The notes beneath the pieces are model-generated. The model was not told where the DNA came from, did no database searches, and saw only the letters and a program-made list of their open reading frames with translations. From Halomonas llamarensis (lineage in GTDB: Bacteria > Pseudomonadota > Gammaproteobacteria > Pseudomonadales > Halomonadaceae), in contig NZ_JAMJPJ010000018.1 of NCBI RefSeq assembly GCF_023555005.1, forward strand, positions 1-61,223: a DNA stretch of 61,223 nucleotides, in the 5' to 3' direction. Of this stretch, positions 47,342 to 55,578 are shown piece after piece; position 1 is the stretch's first letter; each line of letters begins with the position of its first letter. Made by a program: the position numbers and the translations under genes.

Positions 47342-47925
47342 CTCAAGCCAGCTTTCGCCACTTCGGCGAGGCTCAGCGTGAGGACTGGGCGCTCATCGAT
47401 GCCCGCTTCCGCGACTATTTATCCGATACCCCGCGCCGGGTACTCGCCCACCTGCATAACCTGGCCGGCGATCACCACGGCTATCCGGTGGATCGCTACG
47501 AGCACTGCCTGCAGACCGCCACCCGGGCGCTGCGTGATGGTGCCGACGAGGAAATGGTCGTCTGCGCGCTGCTCCACGACATCGGCGACGACCTGACCCC
47601 GGCGAACCACGCCGAAGTCGCTGCGGCCATCCTGGAACCCTTTATCGACCCGCTCAACGCCTGGATGATTCGCCACCACGAACTCTTCCAGGGGTACCAC
47701 TACCGGCACTTTTTTGGCCAGGACCCTCATGCGCGGGAGCAATATCGTGACCACCCGGCCTATGAGCGCACCGTGCGCTTCTGCGACCAATGGGATCAGG
47801 CCAGCTTTGACCCCGATTATGACACCCTGCCCCTGGAGCACTTCATCCCCATGGTCGAGCGAGTACTGGGCCGCACGCCCCGCGGCGGCCTCCCCGAGCC
47901 ACTCCCCGAGGAGGCGCTACGATGA
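47338..47925 (+). CDS. HD-domain mixed-valent diiron oxygenase, TmpB/PhnZ-like
   Basis: A 195-residue HD protein like PhnZ and TmpB, diiron enzymes that use O2 to cleave a C-P bond next to a hydroxylated carbon. Metal ligands fit: His in RYEHCLQTA near residue 57, HD in CALLHDIGDD near residue 79, His in NHAEVAAAIL near residue 90, His in RHHELFQGYHY near residue 114 and the Asp in RFCDQWDQASFDPD near residue 147. It overlaps the oxygenase gene by four bases and the next gene likewise. No phosphonate transporter or phosphonate gene is present, so another scissile bond is possible. Family call strong; reaction inferred. Confidence 0.83.
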   Translation: MTQASFRHFGEAQREDWALIDARFRDYLSDTPRRVLAHLHNLAGDHHGYPVDRYEHCLQTATRALRDGADEEMVVCALLHDIGDDLTPANHAEVAAAILEPFIDPLNAWMIRHHELFQGYHYRHFFGQDPHAREQYRDHPAYERTVRFCDQWDQASFDPDYDTLPLEHFIPMVERVLGRTPRGGLPEPLPEEALR

Positions 47926-49532
47926 GCCAGACCTGTGCCCGCCAGTTACTGCGCCTGCTTGAGGCCTATGGCGTCGACTCCGCCTTCGGCATCCCCGGGG
48001 TGCACACCATCGAGCTTTATCGCGCCCTGGGCGAAAGCCCAATCCGCCATGTCACCCCGCGTCACGAGCAGGGCGCGGGCTTTATGGCCGACGGCTACGC
48101 GCGTGCCAGTGGTCGCCCCGCCGCTTGCTTTATCATCACCGGCCCCGGCATGACCAACATCGCCACGGCGATGGGTCAGGCGCTGGCCGACTCGGTACCG
48201 ATGCTGGTGATCTCCAGCGTTAACCGCCGCGATACCCTAGGACGCGGCCAAGGGCGACTGCATGAGTTACCTAGCCAGCAGCAAACTCTGGCCGGCGTCA
48301 GCGTCTTTAGTCACACCTTGCACGACCCGGCCGCCCTGCCGGAACTCCTTGCACGCGCCTTCGCGATTTTTCACGGCGCGCGGCCAGGGCCGGTGCACAT
48401 CGAGATTCCCATCGACCTATTCGATACCCCGGTCCCCGAGACTGCACCGCGCCCGATCGAGGTATTCCCCCCGGCACCGGCGCCCGCCGCCATTGCTCGC
48501 GCGGCTGAATGGCTAAGCCAGGCCGAGCGCCCATTGCTGCTGCTAGGCGGCGGCTGCGCGGCGGCCCCCGAGGCCGCCCGCGCCTTAGTGGAGCGCCTAC
48601 AGGCCCCAGCCTTGACCACCATCAATGCCAAGGGCGTGCTGGGGCTCGATCACCCGCTTGATCTCGGCGCTACCATGAGCTTGCCCGCCTCACGCCGCCT
48701 GGCGGCCGAGGCTGACGTCGTTCTGGCGCTGGGCACTGAGCTAGGCGAGACCGACTACGATCTGGTGTTCGACGGGGGCTTTCACCTCAACGGGCGGCTA
48801 ATTCGAGTGGATATCGACCCCCAGCAGCTGGGCCGCAACCAGGACGCCGACCTGGCCATGGTCGCCGACGCAGGCGAGACGATGACCGCGCTATTACAAG
48901 CGCTGCCCAACGTCCGTGGCGATGCCCCTCAAGATGACGGCCGCGCCGCTGCGGTTCGCCAAGCGCTGGCTCTCAACGAGGACCCGGAGCTGGCCCCCTA
49001 TGTGCCGCTCTTCGCCACTCTGCGCGCCACGCTGCCCGACGCCATCTTGGTGGGCGACTCCACCGGGCCGGTGTATGCCGGTAATTTCCTGGCCTCTTTG
49101 CCCGCGCCTCGCTGTTGGTTCAACTCGGCGACTGGCTACGGCACCTTGGGCTATGGCCTGCCGGCTGCGCTCGGGGCTACTCTAGCCTGCTCCGAGCGGC
49201 CGGTGGTGGCCCTGGTCGGCGATGGTGGCCTACAGTTCGTGATCGGCGAACTGGCCACCGCCCGCGATCTCGATCGACCCGTTGCGGTAGTGATCTGGAA
49301 CAACCAAGGCTATGAAGAAATTCGCCGCTACATGGCCATGCACGAGGTGCCACAGCTGGGCGTCAACTTAACCGCGCCGAACTTTGTCGAACTGGCCAGT
49401 GCGTACCGCTGCCGCTACCGGGCAGTGGGCGACCCCGCGTCCCTCGGCGAGGCGCTCGCTCACTTAGGCGAGGAGGCCTCACCGCTACTGATCGAAGTGG
49501 ACGCTACCGCCTGGATGAGCGCTTTGCCATAA
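47922..49532 (+). CDS. aruI: Thiamine-diphosphate 2-oxoacid decarboxylase, AruI-like
   Basis: A 536-residue ThDP enzyme resembling AruI, which decarboxylates 5-guanidino-2-oxopentanoate (2-ketoarginine) to an aldehyde. The activating Glu is in RHEQGAGFMADGYARASG near residue 47; the ThDP motif is VGDGGLQ near residue 427 ending WNNQGYEEIRRYM. Subunit layout is pyrimidine domain, central domain (~190-330), diphosphate domain. No acetolactate-synthase small subunit is nearby. The pairing with an AruH-type transaminase argues for a side chain bearing a distal cation, which may be guanidinium or trimethylammonium. Starts within the stop of the HD gene (ATGA). Confidence 0.83.
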   Translation: MSQTCARQLLRLLEAYGVDSAFGIPGVHTIELYRALGESPIRHVTPRHEQGAGFMADGYARASGRPAACFIITGPGMTNIATAMGQALADSVPMLVISSVNRRDTLGRGQGRLHELPSQQQTLAGVSVFSHTLHDPAALPELLARAFAIFHGARPGPVHIEIPIDLFDTPVPETAPRPIEVFPPAPAPAAIARAAEWLSQAERPLLLLGGGCAAAPEAARALVERLQAPALTTINAKGVLGLDHPLDLGATMSLPASRRLAAEADVVLALGTELGETDYDLVFDGGFHLNGRLIRVDIDPQQLGRNQDADLAMVADAGETMTALLQALPNVRGDAPQDDGRAAAVRQALALNEDPELAPYVPLFATLRATLPDAILVGDSTGPVYAGNFLASLPAPRCWFNSATGYGTLGYGLPAALGATLACSERPVVALVGDGGLQFVIGELATARDLDRPVAVVIWNNQGYEEIRRYMAMHEVPQLGVNLTAPNFVELASAYRCRYRAVGDPASLGEALAHLGEEASPLLIEVDATAWMSALP

Positions 49533-49577
49533 ACGCCCATATCGGCGGTACTGATAACTATCTATGACGAAAACGAG

Positions 49578-50810
49578 ATGAACATGCACTATTCACGACT
49601 AACCAGCCGCATCGCCGGCGAAGGCGCGGCGGCTTGGGATATTCACTACCGTGCCCTGGCCCGCCAGGCCGCGGGCGATGACATCACCGTGCTCTCGGTG
49701 GGTGATCCGGATTTCGCCACCCCGACGCCGATTATCGAGAGTGCCGTGGCCAGCCTGCGCGGTGGTGCCACCCACTACCCCGACGTACAGGGCAAACTGG
49801 CACTGCGCCAAGCCATCGCCGACGGCTACCGCCGCCAGGGTCTCGATGCCGGCCCGGATAACGTTATCGTCATGGCTGGCGCCCAGTGCGGCCTCTACGC
49901 CGCCGCCCAGTGCCTGTTGGACCCCGGCGACGAAGTGCTGGTGCCCGAGCCCAGCTATGTCACTTACGAGGCGGTACTGCGCGCCACCGGCGCCGAGCTG
50001 GTACAGGTGCCATTGAACGGCGAGGCGGATTTTCGCCTTGACCCGGCGGCCTTGGAAGCCGCCATCACGCCGCGCACCCGAGCCATGTTACTTAACAGCC
50101 CCCACAACCCCACCGGCCAGCTGATTGAGGCCGACACCTGGAAGGCCATCGCCGAACTCTGTCGGCGACATGACCTCTGGTTGATCGCCGACGAAGTCTA
50201 CGCCGAGCTGATTTTTGAAGGCGAGCACCTTTGCCCCGCCACGTTGCCCGACATGGCCGAGCGCAGCGTGATCGTCAGCAGTCTCTCCAAGTCGCACGCC
50301 ATGACCGGCTGGCGCCTGGGCTGGGTGCTGGGACCCAAGCCGCTAATTGAGCACCTTACCCACTTGGCGCTGTGCATGCTCTACGGCTGCCCAGACTTTA
50401 TTCAGGACGCCGCCTGCGATGCCCTCCTGACACCGCCCGCCGAGCTAAGCGAGATGCGTGACGTTTATCGCGCGCGCCGCGATACCGTTTGCGGGGCCTT
50501 GGCCGAGAGTACGGCAGTCACCGCTATTTGCCCGCCAGCAGGGATGTTCCTGATGGTGGATATTCGCGCCACGGGCCTCTCTTCCCAGGTTTTCGCTGAC
50601 CGGCTGCTCGACGAAGAGAACATCTCGGTGCTCTCGGGTGAAGCCTTCGGCCCCTCAGCGGCAGGGTTCGTGCGCCTCAGCCTGACCGTAGAGGCCGAAC
50701 GTTTAGCCACCGCCTGCCACCGTTTGGCCGCCTGCGCGGAGCGCGCTCGCGATGAGAGCAGCCCGCATATCTTGTCACCGACCCCGGCTTCGGAGGCCGA
50801 TTGCCTATGA
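49578..50810 (+). CDS. aruH: Class I/II aminotransferase, AruH-like (arginine:pyruvate transaminase family)
   Basis: A 410-residue PLP aminotransferase very like Aru[22 protein letters not shown] at the start (only 20 residues shared without gaps are cited), LSVGDPDF near residue 40, [21 protein letters not shown] near residue 98, SPHNPTG near residue 173, DEVYAELIF near residue 209 and the PLP-binding Lys in [15 protein letters not shown] near residue 236. AruH transfers the alpha-amino group of arginine to pyruvate. In this operon the product would feed the AruI-like decarboxylase. The C-terminal ~20 residues are an unrelated tail. ATG 49578 or ATG 49584 may start it. Confidence 0.86.
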   Translation: MNMHYSRLTSRIAGEGAAAWDIHYRALARQAAGDDITVLSVGDPDFATPTPIIESAVASLRGGATHYPDVQGKLALRQAIADGYRRQGLDAGPDNVIVMAGAQCGLYAAAQCLLDPGDEVLVPEPSYVTYEAVLRATGAELVQVPLNGEADFRLDPAALEAAITPRTRAMLLNSPHNPTGQLIEADTWKAIAELCRRHDLWLIADEVYAELIFEGEHLCPATLPDMAERSVIVSSLSKSHAMTGWRLGWVLGPKPLIEHLTHLALCMLYGCPDFIQDAACDALLTPPAELSEMRDVYRARRDTVCGALAESTAVTAICPPAGMFLMVDIRATGLSSQVFADRLLDEENISVLSGEAFGPSAAGFVRLSLTVEAERLATACHRLAACAERARDESSPHILSPTPASEADCL

Positions 50811-51604
50811 CATCATCACTTCAGCACGCTTTTCGTTCCCACTCCTCCACCGCTCCCGCGGTGGTGGCCACCCAATTAATCAAACATTTTGGTGAGCTAG
50901 AGGTGCTCAAGGGCATTTCTCTTGAGGTTCCCGAAGGCACCGTCACCTCCATCATCGGTGCCAGCGGCTCGGGTAAGAGCACCCTGCTGCGCTGTATGAA
51001 CCTGCTGGAGCGACCCGACCGAGGCGAACTGGCGATTGCGGATGAGGCGATTCGTTTTGACCGCAATCCCCAGGGCGATATCATCGGTCTTGACCGTCGC
51101 CAGCTGCAACGGCTTCGCGCCAAAGTCACCATGGTTTTCCAGCAGTTCAACCTGTGGCCCCACCTGACGGTGCTCGGCAACGTCATCGAAGCGCCCATGC
51201 GGGTCAAGAAGCTCTCGCGCAAGCAAGCGACCGCCCTGGGCGAGCACTACCTGGAGCGAGTGGGTATGGCCGACCGGCGCGACGCCTACCCTGCTTTCCT
51301 CTCCGGCGGCCAACAGCAGCGAGTGGCCATTGCCCGGGCGCTGGCGATGGAGCCGCGTCTGCTGCTCTTCGACGAACCGACCTCGGCGCTGGATCCAGAG
51401 CGCGTCAACGAGGTGCTGGGGGTGATCCGTGGCCTCGCCGACGAGGGCCGTACCATGCTGCTCGTCACTCACGAAATGCATTTCGCCCGAGAGGTCTCCG
51501 ACCAGCTGGTCTATCTCGATCAGGGGCATATCGCCTGCTCGGGCACCCCAAAAGACGTCTTCGAGGACCCCCGCTGTCGTCAATTCATGGCGCCCGCGGC
51601 TTGA
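50807..51604 (+). CDS. Polar amino-acid ABC transporter, ATP-binding subunit
   Basis: A 265-residue ABC ATPase of the HisP/GlnQ/AotP group. Walker [10 protein letters not shown] near residue 48, Q-loop [11 protein letters not shown] near residue 110, signature LSGGQQQR near residue 164, Walker [15 protein letters not shown] near residue 184 and the switch His in LVTHEMHFA. Its ATG at 50807 overlaps the aminotransferase stop (ATGA); a TTG at 50801 is less likely. Works with the binding protein and two permeases that follow. Confidence 0.93.
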   Translation: MTSSLQHAFRSHSSTAPAVVATQLIKHFGELEVLKGISLEVPEGTVTSIIGASGSGKSTLLRCMNLLERPDRGELAIADEAIRFDRNPQGDIIGLDRRQLQRLRAKVTMVFQQFNLWPHLTVLGNVIEAPMRVKKLSRKQATALGEHYLERVGMADRRDAYPAFLSGGQQQRVAIARALAMEPRLLLFDEPTSALDPERVNEVLGVIRGLADEGRTMLLVTHEMHFAREVSDQLVYLDQGHIACSGTPKDVFEDPRCRQFMAPAA

Positions 51605-51618
51605 TAACTCATCAACGT

Positions 51619-51648
51619 AACAAGAACCACCATAACAAGAACCACCAC
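51619..51648. repeat. Two tandem 15-bp repeats ahead of the binding-protein gene
   Basis: AACAAGAACCACCAT at 51619-51633 is followed directly by AACAAGAACCACCAC at 51634-51648, and a further partial unit AACAACTG. They lie in the 70-bp leader between the ATPase and binding-protein genes, before the AGGAG at 51663-51667. Confidence 0.75.
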
Positions 51649-51674
51649 AACAACTGACCTAACAGGAGAAGACC

Positions 51675-52448
51675 ATGAAATTTCCGATGATAATGGCGAC
51701 CGCCGTGACAGCACTTGGCCTCGGCCACACCGCCCAAGCTGCCGAGCCCCTTAAGGTGGGTATTTCCGGCGAGCCCTACCCGCCCTTTACCTACAAGGCT
51801 GCCAGCGGCGACTGGACCGGTTTCGAAGTGGAGCTGGCCCATGCTTTCTGCGACGCCATGAACCGCGAGTGCGAGATTACGCCCACCGGCTGGAGCGGTA
51901 TCATTCCCTCGCTCAATGCCGGGCGCATCGACATGATCATGAACTCCATGTCGATCACCGATAAGCGAAAGCGTGTCATCGACTTCACTCGCCCTTATTA
52001 CTTCACACCAGGGGCCTATGTCGCCGCCAACGACCAAGCGCTCGATATCCCCGACGGCCTAGACGGCCTGGTGATGGGCGTGCAGTCGGCCACCACCAAC
52101 GCCACCTATGCCCGCCGTGCGCTGCGCGATAGCGGTGTGGATATCCGCCTCTACGATCAGGCTGAGCAAGTCAACAATGACCTGCTATCAGGACGCTTGG
52201 ATGTCATCCTCGCTGACGAAATCGCCATGGTGCAGCTCCTTGATCGCGACGAGGCGGAAGCCTTTGAGATCAAGGCCACCGCACCGCTCCACGAAGCCTA
52301 CGGTGAGGGTATCGGCATCGGCCTTCGCCAAGGGGATGATGCGCTGCGCGAAGCCCTTAATACTGCCATCGCCACGGTGATCGAAGACGGCACCTGCGCC
52401 AGTCTTTCCGAGCAGTACCTAGGCACCGACGTCTGCGTCTACGACTGA
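51675..52448 (+). CDS. Polar amino-acid ABC transporter, periplasmic binding protein
   Basis: A 257-residue class II binding protein with a signal peptide (residues 1-22, cleavage after TAQA). The SBP_bac_3 fold is shown by VGISGEPYPPFTYK near residue 29, GFEVELAHAFCDAMN near residue 51, the ligand-binding WSGIIPSLNAGRIDMIMNSM near residue 73 and YVAANDQALD. The mix of acidic and aromatic pocket residues fits lysine/arginine/ornithine binders, but the ligand cannot be read directly. AGGAGAAGACC precedes ATG 51675. This is the component to test for trimethyllysine or arginine binding. Confidence 0.9.
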   Translation: MKFPMIMATAVTALGLGHTAQAAEPLKVGISGEPYPPFTYKAASGDWTGFEVELAHAFCDAMNRECEITPTGWSGIIPSLNAGRIDMIMNSMSITDKRKRVIDFTRPYYFTPGAYVAANDQALDIPDGLDGLVMGVQSATTNATYARRALRDSGVDIRLYDQAEQVNNDLLSGRLDVILADEIAMVQLLDRDEAEAFEIKATAPLHEAYGEGIGIGLRQGDDALREALNTAIATVIEDGTCASLSEQYLGTDVCVYD

Positions 52449-52472
52449 ACCATTTTCCGCCACTGTTCTCTA

Positions 52473-52499
52473 CCCCCGGCGCCAATGGCGCTGGGGGTT
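52473..52499 (+). terminator. mRNA hairpin after the binding-protein gene
   Basis: ACCCCCGGCGCC (52473-52484) pairs with GGCGCTGGGGGT (52488-52499) with a single mismatch and a three-base loop. No T tract follows. Such hairpins between binding-protein and permease genes usually protect the upstream mRNA and lower permease expression; partial termination is also possible. Confidence 0.7.
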
Positions 52500-52543
52500 C
52501 CATTGTGTGACTCACTGTTCCGTGACCAAGGAAAGAGACAACC

Positions 52544-53251
52544 ATGACTTCGATGACACCAGAGGGGCTCATCGACTGGGCGGGTCCCATTCTTAACGGG
52601 GCGCTGACCACAGTGCAGATCGCCGTGCTGGCTTACGCCATCGGCCTGCTGCTAGGGCTCTTAGGCGCTGGCGCCAAACTCAGCCCCTGGGCGCCTTTGC
52701 GCGGCCTGGCCACCGTTTACTCCACCCTCGTCCGAGCCGTGCCCGAACTGCTGCTGATTCTTCTGCTCTACTATGCCGGTGCCCAAGCGCTGGATGCCCT
52801 GCTGGGGTATTTAGGCATGGCCGGTGCCGTGCAGATCACCGGCTTCGCCACTGCTGTCGGTGTACTGGCCTTCGTTCAGGGTGCTTACATGACCGAAGTG
52901 TTTCGCGGCGCCATCATGGCCATCCCGCGCGGGCAGCTGGAGGCCGCTAGCGCCTTTGGCTTCTCGCGCTGGGCCCGTTTCCACCGCATTGTGCTGCCGG
53001 GGATGCTGCCCAACGCCCTGCCGGGCATGTCCAACCTGTGGCTGATTCTGATCAAGGACACTGCCCTGATCAGCGTGATTGGCTTCAACGAGCTGTTTTT
53101 CACCATTCAGCAGGCCGCCGCCAGTAGCCGCGCCTACTTCCTTTTCTATGCCGCCGCCGGTGTCATCTACTTACTGATGACGCTGAGCTCCACGGCACTC
53201 TTCACCCGCCTTGAGCGTTACGTACGCCGTGGCCAACCCACGGAGGCATGA
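52544..53251 (+). CDS. Amino-acid ABC transporter permease 1
   Basis: A 235-residue HisM/HisQ-type permease with about five helices. The N-terminal segment LNGALTTVQIAVLAYAIGLLLGLLG and the cytoplasmic coupling loop EAASAFGFSRWARFHRIVLP near residue 127 are typical. AAGGAAAGAG precedes ATG 52544. Its stop lies one base before the next start. Confidence 0.91.
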   Translation: MTSMTPEGLIDWAGPILNGALTTVQIAVLAYAIGLLLGLLGAGAKLSPWAPLRGLATVYSTLVRAVPELLLILLLYYAGAQALDALLGYLGMAGAVQITGFATAVGVLAFVQGAYMTEVFRGAIMAIPRGQLEAASAFGFSRWARFHRIVLPGMLPNALPGMSNLWLILIKDTALISVIGFNELFFTIQQAAASSRAYFLFYAAAGVIYLLMTLSSTALFTRLERYVRRGQPTEA

Positions 53252-53252
53252 C

Positions 53253-53978
53253 ATGGACTTTTCCTGGCTAAGCGATCCTTTTTACCTGAGCTATCTATGG
53301 GAAGGTTTCGTCAATACGTTGTGGCTGCTGCTGGTCTCGGCGGTGGGCGGCCTACTTCTCGCCGTGCTAGTGGCACTCGCCAGACTGCGCGGCCCGCGCC
53401 CCCTGGCCTGGCTGGTCTGGGCCTTTACCACCGTGATGCGCGGCACCCCGTTGCTGGTGCAGCTGTTCTTCTTTTACTACGGCGTGGGCCGCCTGATGGA
53501 AGGCGTGCCGGGTATCCAAGAAACATTCATGTGGCCACTGCTGCGCGACCCTTTTTTCTTCGCCGCCCTGACTTTCATCCTCAGCGTGGGCGCCTACTCC
53601 GGCGAGGTGATCCGTGGCGCCATGAAGAGCGTGCCCCGAGGCGAACGGGAGGCAGGTCGCGCGTTCGGGCTCTCCGGTTTTCAGGTACTCACTAGGCTGT
53701 GGCTACCTCGCGCCATTCAGCTCTGCCTGCCCACGCTCACCGGCGAGATGATTCTGCTGCTCAAGTCGATTCCGCTGGTCTCCACCATCGCCCTGATGGA
53801 CTTGCTTCAGGCCGCCAATATCATTCGCGACGAGACGTTTCTGGTCTACGAGCCGTTGCTGTTGATCGCCGGTATTTACCTGGCCACCACGGTGGTGCTG
53901 ACCGTGGTGCTGCGCTTTGTGGAACTCAACTTCCCCGGTATGCAACCGACTCAACGCCGCTGGCTGCCCATTCGCTAA
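53253..53978 (+). CDS. Amino-acid ABC transporter permease 2
   Basis: A 241-residue permease homologous to permease 1, expected to form the heterodimeric channel. It carries FVNTLWLLLVSAVGGLLLAV near residue 17, TTVMRGTPLLVQLFFFYYG near residue 60 and the coupling loop EAGRAFGLSGFQVLTRLWLP near residue 132. ATG 53253 is chosen because CGGAGG precedes it; the frame extends 14 codons further into permease 1. Confidence 0.91.
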   Translation: MDFSWLSDPFYLSYLWEGFVNTLWLLLVSAVGGLLLAVLVALARLRGPRPLAWLVWAFTTVMRGTPLLVQLFFFYYGVGRLMEGVPGIQETFMWPLLRDPFFFAALTFILSVGAYSGEVIRGAMKSVPRGEREAGRAFGLSGFQVLTRLWLPRAIQLCLPTLTGEMILLLKSIPLVSTIALMDLLQAANIIRDETFLVYEPLLLIAGIYLATTVVLTVVLRFVELNFPGMQPTQRRWLPIR

Positions 53979-53993
53979 ACAGGACAAGATTTA

Positions 53994-55463
53994 ATGCCCG
54001 CTTACATAAACGTTTGCAAAGACACCTTGAGCGACCAGTTTATTGACAACGCCTGGGTGCCAAGCAAGAGTAAGACACGCCGCCCGGTGCTCGACCCTTA
54101 TCAAGAAACACACATCGCCGAGGTGACCTACGGCGACCCGGCAGACGTCGATGCCGCCGTGTCTGCGGCCCGGCGCGCCTTACCCGGCTGGCAAGCCACA
54201 CCGGAGGCCCGCCGCGGCGAGTATCTGGAAGCCATTGCCGCAGGGTTAGAGACCCGCCGCCAGGCCCTGGCCGAGCTTTCCAGCCGCAACAACGGCAAAC
54301 CCCTCGCCGAGGCCTATCAAGACCTGGACGATGCCATCGCTTGCTACCGCCACTACGCCCAGGCTGCCGTCGCTCTGGGTCAACGCCAGGGAACCGTTGA
54401 AGATGCGGATCAACCCGACCTGGAAGCGCGCCACTACTGGGATGCCATCGGTGTGGTAGGACTTATCACCCCTTGGAACTTTCCGCTGGTCAGCAGTGCC
54501 TGGAAGCTGGCACCCGCGCTTGCCGCTGGCTGCACGGTGGTATTCAAACCCTCCGAAATCACGCCCCTGCCCGAGCGGGCACTGGCGGAGATTGTCATCG
54601 AGGCGGGCCTGCCCCCGGGGGTATTCAACCTGCTGCAAGGTGACGGTGAGGGTATCGGCGCCCCGCTGAGCCGCCATCCCGGCATCGACAAGCTCTCCTT
54701 CACCGGCAGCAATCCGGTGGGCGAAGCTGTGATGCGCGCCGCTGCCCAGGGCGTAAGACCGGTCTCCCTGGAGCTGGGTGGCAAGTCGCCGATCCTGGTT
54801 ACCGAAGACGCCGATCTCGCGCTTGCACGCGATTTGGTGATAGCGGGTATCTGCTACAACGCTGGCCAGATGTGCTCGGCCACGAGTCGGCTGTTGGTGC
54901 ATGAGCGCCTGGCGGACGAGCTTTACGCGGCAATCGATGCGGCCATGGCAGAGCTGCGCCTGGGCGATCCGCTCACGGCGGGGACTGACATGGGCCCTCT
55001 GGTCAGCGCCACCCAGCGAGATCGGGTGCAGGGCTACGTGGCCCTCGCTGAAGAGCAGGGGCTAGGCAGCGAAACGCTTACCCACGCGCTACCCGAGCAG
55101 GGTTTCTTTGTGGCACCGCGCCTCTACCGTGAGGTGCCTACCACCAGCCGCCTGTGGCAAGAAGAGATTTTTGGCCCGGTGCTTTGCGCACGCCGCGTAG
55201 CCGACGACGCCGAGGCTATTGCCCTGGCTAACGACAGCGACTTCGGCCTGGCCGCCACGGTGGTGGCCGGCGACCCCGACCGCGCCGAGGCCATTGCACG
55301 GCGCCTAGAGGCGGGCAATGTCTGGTGTAACAGCGACCAGATCGCGCCGCCCCAGGGCAGCTGGGGCGGGATGAAACGCAGCGGCATCGGACGCGAATTG
55401 GGCGATGCCGGTCTGGACGCTTACCTTGAACTCAAACGCATCACACGCCCCTTGAGGGCCTGA
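53994..55463 (+). CDS. Aldehyde dehydrogenase, betaine-aldehyde/aminoaldehyde type
   Basis: A 489-residue NAD(P)-dependent ALDH. Catalytic Cys in YNAGQMCSATSRL near residue 293, general-base Glu in SLELGGKSPIL near residue 259, the oxyanion Asn in TPWNFPLVSS near residue 161 and cofactor motif FTGSNPVGE near residue 236. Similarity is to betaine aldehyde and omega-aminoaldehyde dehydrogenases, which take aldehydes bearing a distal cation. As the last gene of the operon it would oxidise the aldehyde from the AruI-like enzyme to a betaine-type acid. AGGA lies upstream of ATG 53994. Confidence 0.9.
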   Translation: MPAYINVCKDTLSDQFIDNAWVPSKSKTRRPVLDPYQETHIAEVTYGDPADVDAAVSAARRALPGWQATPEARRGEYLEAIAAGLETRRQALAELSSRNNGKPLAEAYQDLDDAIACYRHYAQAAVALGQRQGTVEDADQPDLEARHYWDAIGVVGLITPWNFPLVSSAWKLAPALAAGCTVVFKPSEITPLPERALAEIVIEAGLPPGVFNLLQGDGEGIGAPLSRHPGIDKLSFTGSNPVGEAVMRAAAQGVRPVSLELGGKSPILVTEDADLALARDLVIAGICYNAGQMCSATSRLLVHERLADELYAAIDAAMAELRLGDPLTAGTDMGPLVSATQRDRVQGYVALAEEQGLGSETLTHALPEQGFFVAPRLYREVPTTSRLWQEEIFGPVLCARRVADDAEAIALANDSDFGLAATVVAGDPDRAEAIARRLEAGNVWCNSDQIAPPQGSWGGMKRSGIGRELGDAGLDAYLELKRITRPLRA

Positions 55464-55533
55464 TGGCCGCTAGGGGGACGGCTCTCACTGTTTTGTGGCA
55501 CACTCGCGTGTTTTCGCCTTTGGGTTCCACTAG

Positions 55534-55558
55534 ATGGCGCTCCCTAGAGCGCCATTTT
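55534..55558 (+). terminator. Rho-independent terminator of the 46.2-55.5 kb operon
   Basis: ATGGCGCTC (55534-55542) and GAGCGCCAT (55547-55555) form a perfect nine-base stem with a four-base loop, followed by TTT. It lies 70 bp after the aldehyde dehydrogenase stop. An ATG falls inside the stem, which is a reason not to use it as the start of the next gene. Confidence 0.85.
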
Positions 55559-55578
55559 CATGTATTCTCTTGCCGACT

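Noticed and set aside
46223..47925. Straight assignment of the oxygenase pair as a phosphonate (trimethylammonioethylphosphonate) pathway
   Set aside because: The protein families match, but the operon has an amino-acid importer, transaminase and decarboxylase and no phosphonate transporter, so I kept the family names and left the substrate open.
54246..54902. Minus-strand open frame of 218 codons inside the aldehyde dehydrogenase gene
   Set aside because: Shadow of the codon pattern of the real gene; no recognisable domain and no ribosome site.
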